The position numbers and the translations under genes were made by a program. Shown one piece after another: positions 61,113 to 64,000 of a stretch of DNA of 64,000 nt. The notes under the pieces were generated by a model. The model was not told the origin of the DNA and searched no databases. It saw nothing but the letters and a program-made list of their open reading frames with translations. How positions within the stretch are numbered: position 1 is the stretch's first letter; each line of letters opens with the position of its first letter. Source of the DNA: an uncultured Lachnospiraceae bacterium (lineage in GTDB: Bacteria; Bacillota; Clostridia; Lachnospirales; Lachnospiraceae); assembly GCA_934343915.1 (NCBI GenBank), contig CAKRIL010000007.1, forward strand, positions 24,899-88,898, written 5' to 3'.

Positions 61113-63004
61113 GATATTCTTAATTTATATCTTTTCTCGAAAACCGTATCCTTACACATTTGACACCACAGCATACATTGATACAAACTATCATTGTATG
61201 CTTTTTGATTTTGTCCAATTTGACTTTTATTCCACGCGATATTAAATAAATCACAATGCAACTCACTTATTCTCCCATACATAAGTTGCCCTTTTATCAC
61301 TCTTCTCGCAATATTATCAGATTCCTGATATTTCCCAAGACTTCCGAATACACTCGCAATATATGTCATATAGAAATCCCAGTCTTTTATATTCTCCTGA
61401 ATCTCAACGTCATTACAGTTTATCAGTCGCTTATATATCGGTTCCATATACTTGAATGCACTGGCATCATCACCGTTATATTTATACTTGGCGGAGATTT
61501 GAAACAGCATTCTCTTCTCATTGTTGGACAGGTACACATTATCCGATGCAAGAATCTTGTCAACACTCACTGTCTCGCTGAGGCTCTTACACATCCGGTC
61601 TATGTATGTACGATAATCCATCTCTTTTAGCCCATAGGATGCAATGGCTTTTCCCAGTTCAATGAACTGTCTGTTAATCATATGCGGCGGCAGCTGAGCT
61701 TCAAGCTCGTTCATCATGTCACGGCATTCGGCATACTTGAACTCTCGGCTGAGCCGCTTCCACTTAGAATATAGTTCAATCGTGTCTCTCTTGTCCGTGA
61801 TAATTCCCATACGCTGATATCCTGCCGGCAGTCCCAGCTTTTCAAGAAGCTCCTCTGCTATATCGCGGTGCGTTCCGACCTTATTATGTTCAAGGCTTCG
61901 CAGCGTCTTTTCCGAACATATTCCATCATACAGGTTCTTCATGGTCATACCGAGCATAGTTCGTCTTGTCTTTACGACCGTTCCGATATTATACACGGAA
62001 TTTTCCTTGTAAAAATAACAGCTGTTGACCGTGTATTCCCACACATTGTACTCACTGCACAGCATATGTATTGCCGACAGCCATTCCCCCGTCTGTCTTA
62101 ACAGTGCGTCCCGCTCGTCACCGCCATAGCCGTTTTCAAGAAATACCTTCCTTATCTCCAATATTTCCGTAAAATAATAACGCACTGCCTTTTCACGCAG
62201 CACGTCAAGCGCCTCTTCGCAGTATTGATACAGCTTATCTAACTGCTTGGTGTCAGTGTTGAGAAACATATCTCTGACCGTCCGGCCATATATAAGAATC
62301 CTATACATATATACAACCGTCTTTGGATAAAGCTTAGCCTTGGCTGAGAGGCTGAATCTTGAATTTCCAAGATACTTAAGAATCTCCTCATACAGTTCTA
62401 TATCCGTGGAGCCTCCCTGCTCCATCTGATTGTAAAAATAATATTCCAGCACAATATCAACTTCATCTATGGACAGCATGAAGCGTCTTACATGCTTCAG
62501 TGCCTTGATTGGAATTGTGAGCTCCAATGCCTCTCTGTACAATCTTGCTGTCTCTTCTATCATTTCCCGGTTCATATCAGCATAATTCTCAGTACATGTA
62601 CGGCACTGTATTCTCATTACCTTGGCGAACTGCTTCCTGACAATATTGTCGCTGTACAACTGCTCATATTTATCTATAAGCTCTATGGCTTCATCTATAC
62701 GCAGACACTCAATCGCATCTATTATTTTCCATCTTCTCTGCCATTCCTCATAATCATCATTGGTCATATACGCGCCTTCATCCTCGAACGCCATACCCAA
62801 TCGGTCAGTAAGCCTCTTAATAATAGATGCATCCGTCTCTCTCGTTCCACTCTCAATCTTGCTGAGGTTACCCATTGACATCAGACCATCGCACAGATTC
62901 ACAAGCCCGATACACTGTTCAACGCGCTCATTGTAGATTAACGTTCCGACGCTTTCACTGTGACATACATCACGCTGATTTATCTGCTGTACATTTTCAT
63001 CCAA
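61109..63004 (-). CDS. double XRE helix-turn-helix / TPR regulator (RRNPP-like)
   Basis: About 631 residues with a duplicated architecture. Each half has an XRE-type helix-turn-helix followed by helical repeats of the TPR kind. The first helix-turn-helix is VEQCIGLVNLCDGLMSMGNLSKIESG (residues about 28-55), the second VKTRRTMLGMTMKNLYDGICSEKTLRSLEHNK (near 350). TPR-containing XRE proteins such as PlcR, Rgg and ComR bind exported peptides. A TTG at 63004 with GAGG-N8 is the likely start. It meets the small exported peptide gene tail-to-tail with a four-base overlap. The regulated genes are unknown. Confidence 0.78.
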   Translation of the reverse strand: MDENVQQINQRDVCHSESVGTLIYNERVEQCIGLVNLCDGLMSMGNLSKIESGTRETDASIIKRLTDRLGMAFEDEGAYMTNDDYEEWQRRWKIIDAIECLRIDEAIELIDKYEQLYSDNIVRKQFAKVMRIQCRTCTENYADMNREMIEETARLYREALELTIPIKALKHVRRFMLSIDEVDIVLEYYFYNQMEQGGSTDIELYEEILKYLGNSRFSLSAKAKLYPKTVVYMYRILIYGRTVRDMFLNTDTKQLDKLYQYCEEALDVLREKAVRYYFTEILEIRKVFLENGYGGDERDALLRQTGEWLSAIHMLCSEYNVWEYTVNSCYFYKENSVYNIGTVVKTRRTMLGMTMKNLYDGICSEKTLRSLEHNKVGTHRDIAEELLEKLGLPAGYQRMGIITDKRDTIELYSKWKRLSREFKYAECRDMMNELEAQLPPHMINRQFIELGKAIASYGLKEMDYRTYIDRMCKSLSETVSVDKILASDNVYLSNNEKRMLFQISAKYKYNGDDASAFKYMEPIYKRLINCNDVEIQENIKDWDFYMTYIASVFGSLGKYQESDNIARRVIKGQLMYGRISELHCDLFNIAWNKSQIGQNQKAYNDSLYQCMLWCQMCKDTVFEKRYKLRIS

Positions 63005-63030
63005 TAGTATCACCTCAATATAACACTAAC

Positions 63031-63075
63031 TAATATAATTATATTAATAATACCATACTATAATAATCGAATCAA
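63031..63075 (-). promoter_or_regulatory. putative promoter of the XRE/TPR gene with perfect palindrome
   Basis: On the minus strand TTGATT, 17 bp, TATTAT with upstream TG (63047-63075). A perfect 16-base palindrome, TAATATAATTATATTA (63031-63046), begins directly after the -10 box, a natural autoregulatory operator. Confidence 0.6.
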
Positions 63076-63086
63076 TATACTTGATG

Positions 63087-63263
63087 TTAAAAAAACATAG
63101 ACGGACGTTTATGTAGATATGCCAAAACAGCTCTGAGTGCAGAAAATATGGCATAATATGACCTGCCTATGGAATCCTTATACAATCCTGCATCAAGCAG
63201 TATTTTAGCCGACTGCAATTTTTCCTCAGCCATACTAAGTCTGTACGATGAAAGTTCATCCAA
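63087..63263 (-). pseudogene. truncated HEPN-domain protein (decayed MNT partner)
   Basis: 58 residues from a TTG start with AAGGAGG upstream. LDELSSYRLSMAEEKLQSAKILLDAGLYKDSIGRSYYAIFSALRAVLA matches the first half of HEPN-domain proteins, including the helix carrying the SYY element. Normal HEPN partners are about 120-130 residues; here the reading frame ends after AYLHKRPSMFF, so half the domain is lost. It overlaps the nucleotidyltransferase remnant upstream as in MNT-HEPN toxin-antitoxin pairs. Confidence 0.72.
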
Positions 63264-63636
63264 CCTTGATTCCCTCCTTCTCAATATTCATATAATAAGG
63301 CAAACTGTTTTTGTAAAATTCAAACTCGTCTAAAGGGACAACTGTTGGAGAGACAACAACATCATTTTCAAGTCCTATTTCGGCTGATGCTTCCCATATA
63401 ACTCTCAATTTCTTCTGTAAATCTATTCTGTCGCCTCTTACAATAGCTACAATATCCACATCGGACTGCGCAGTTTCTTCTCTCCTTGCATATGAGCCAT
63501 AAAGAATAATCGTGATTTCTCCGCTATACGAGCTCTCGAAATCACAACAGACATTCGCAAATCGGGCTACAGCCCTGTTTTGCTCATTGCTGTTTATCCA
63601 TCTAATAGATATAGTGCTCTGTCTGCAAGCAGCCAC
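63256..63636 (-). pseudogene. MNT-type nucleotidyltransferase remnant, 5' end replaced by repeat C2
   Basis: The core ILYGSYARREETAQSDVDIVAIV (GSxAR...DxD) is the minimal nucleotidyltransferase fold of MNT antitoxins. The next 60 residues fit the family. Upstream codons up to residue 43 fall inside the family C repeat at 63506-63670, so the natural N-terminus is lost and the frame continues only by chance. Its partner HEPN gene overlaps the 3' end and is also cut. Confidence 0.68.
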
Positions 63637-63670
63637 ACACTATATCTATTGATGGATTTATTATATCACA
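63506..63670 (-). repeat. family C structured repeat, copy C2 (candidate small RNA)
   Basis: Same length as C1 (165 bp) and similar throughout. On the minus strand the TGTGATATAAT box is at the start, followed by the three hairpins described for C1. The second has a GA/GA internal loop below GCAA/TTGC as in kink-turns. It overwrites the 5' end of an MNT gene, showing that the family moves or duplicates. Confidence 0.8.
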
Positions 63671-63691
63671 TATAAAAACTATAATACACAC

Positions 63692-63722
63692 AAAAATACC
63701 GTCAGTAAAAATACTGACGGTA
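63692..63722 (-). terminator. intrinsic terminator of the SRP RNA
   Basis: TACCGTCAGTA with TACTGACGGTA, loop of four A/T, then TTTTTG on the minus strand, about 20 bp after the RNA's 3' end. Confidence 0.85.
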
Positions 63723-63740
63723 CATAATTCTATATTTAAT

Positions 63741-64000
63741 ATCCGTGCGTCTTTCTTCGTGAAGGCACAAAGAGCGTTACCGGCACAGCCAACTCAACCC
63801 CGGCACCCCCACGTCACATAAGAGCTTCTGCTTAATGCTGCTTCGTTCCCGACCTGACATGGTTCACAGATTCCTATTGCGTAAGACCAAGATATCAACG
63901 TCACTTATACCGGGCAGCCCCTCTGTGGGCTTCCCTAGGAAAGACATCACCCCTGCTGTAGCGGATTGCAGGTACAGGGCACCGCTATCTCCCCGGCTGC
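63741..64000 (-). ncRNA. ffs: signal recognition particle RNA, large bacterial type (5' end may lie beyond the window)
   Basis: On the minus strand the 5' part GGGGAGATAGCGGTGCCCTG and CTGCAATCCGCTA are the Alu-domain signature of large Firmicutes SRP RNA, and ACCATGTCAGGTCGGGAA followed by CGAAGCAGCATTAAG is the SRP S-domain with the GGAA-type loop. The 3' end falls near GACGCACGG. The RNA binds Ffh and targets membrane and secreted proteins. The 5' terminus may extend a few tens of bases past position 64000. Confidence 0.95.

Noticed and set aside
63697..63722. CRISPR repeat
   Set aside because: A single hairpin with T-run, best explained as the SRP RNA terminator; no array of repeats and spacers anywhere in the window.

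Overview
The window looks like chromosome from an anaerobic, moderate-GC Firmicute, most likely a gut Lachnospiraceae. The clues are a large Alu-domain SRP RNA, SpoVG, paired GlgC/GlgD, class II GalT, a DnaD-like protein beside a DnaC/DnaI loader, a yybP-ykoY riboswitch, and ribosome binding sites spaced close to GGAG-N6-start. No tRNA, rRNA, CRISPR, transposase or phage gene was seen.

Layout. 1-5.1 kb: a leftward operon of TetR regulator, GT-B-like protein, GPH sugar symporter and GH36 alpha-galactosidase (cut by the window edge), with two matched operators flanking its promoter. 5.2-10.7 kb: an EAL-type c-di-GMP phosphodiesterase with a degenerate GGDEF, a large zinc-ribbon protein and a GH43-like enzyme. 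11.2-13.6 kb: a TetR gene and two paralogous membrane-anchored proteins. 13.7-27.7 kb: a leftward surface-sugar cluster, rfbF-rfbG-rfbH, a YerE-like ThDP enzyme, an SDR reductase, two glycosyltransferases, an NDP-hexose 2,3-dehydratase, a KijD10/TylC1-like 3-ketoreductase and two polytopic proteins. Read together they suggest a CDP-activated, multiply deoxygenated, C4-branched sugar handed to a lipid carrier by a GtrB-type transferase. 27.9-33.5 kb: mfd, pth and a PAP2 phosphatase, crowded with repeats. 33.9-40.5 kb: a CNNM/CorC protein, mscL, hflKC behind a yybP-ykoY riboswitch, a MATE pump and an AEC transporter. 40.5-47 kb: galT, a glycosyltransferase, galK, spoVG, glgD, glgC. 47.3-52.2 kb: murC, dnaD-like, dnaC-like and prs, with a run of DnaA boxes before the dnaD-like gene. 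52.3-60.7 kb: a PBP1-type enzyme, asnS, an unknown exported protein, a YwmB-like protein and a lipoprotein. 61-64 kb: a small exported peptide overlapping tail-to-tail with a double-XRE/TPR regulator, a decayed HEPN-MNT pair and the SRP RNA.

Four families of palindromic repeats (A-D here) sit between genes. Family A (four copies, one truncated) is the most striking. Its copies fold into a long rod ending in two hairpins whose loops read ANGGAT or close variants, while the stems differ in sequence but stay complementary. GGA-bearing loops on covarying stems are the hallmark of CsrA-binding RNAs. Family C (two copies of 165 bp) has a conserved -10-like sequence next to three hairpins and could be a small RNA. 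Family D is a small hairpin that abuts terminator-like hairpins in all three copies. All repeat, riboswitch and promoter calls were made by eye from this sequence alone.
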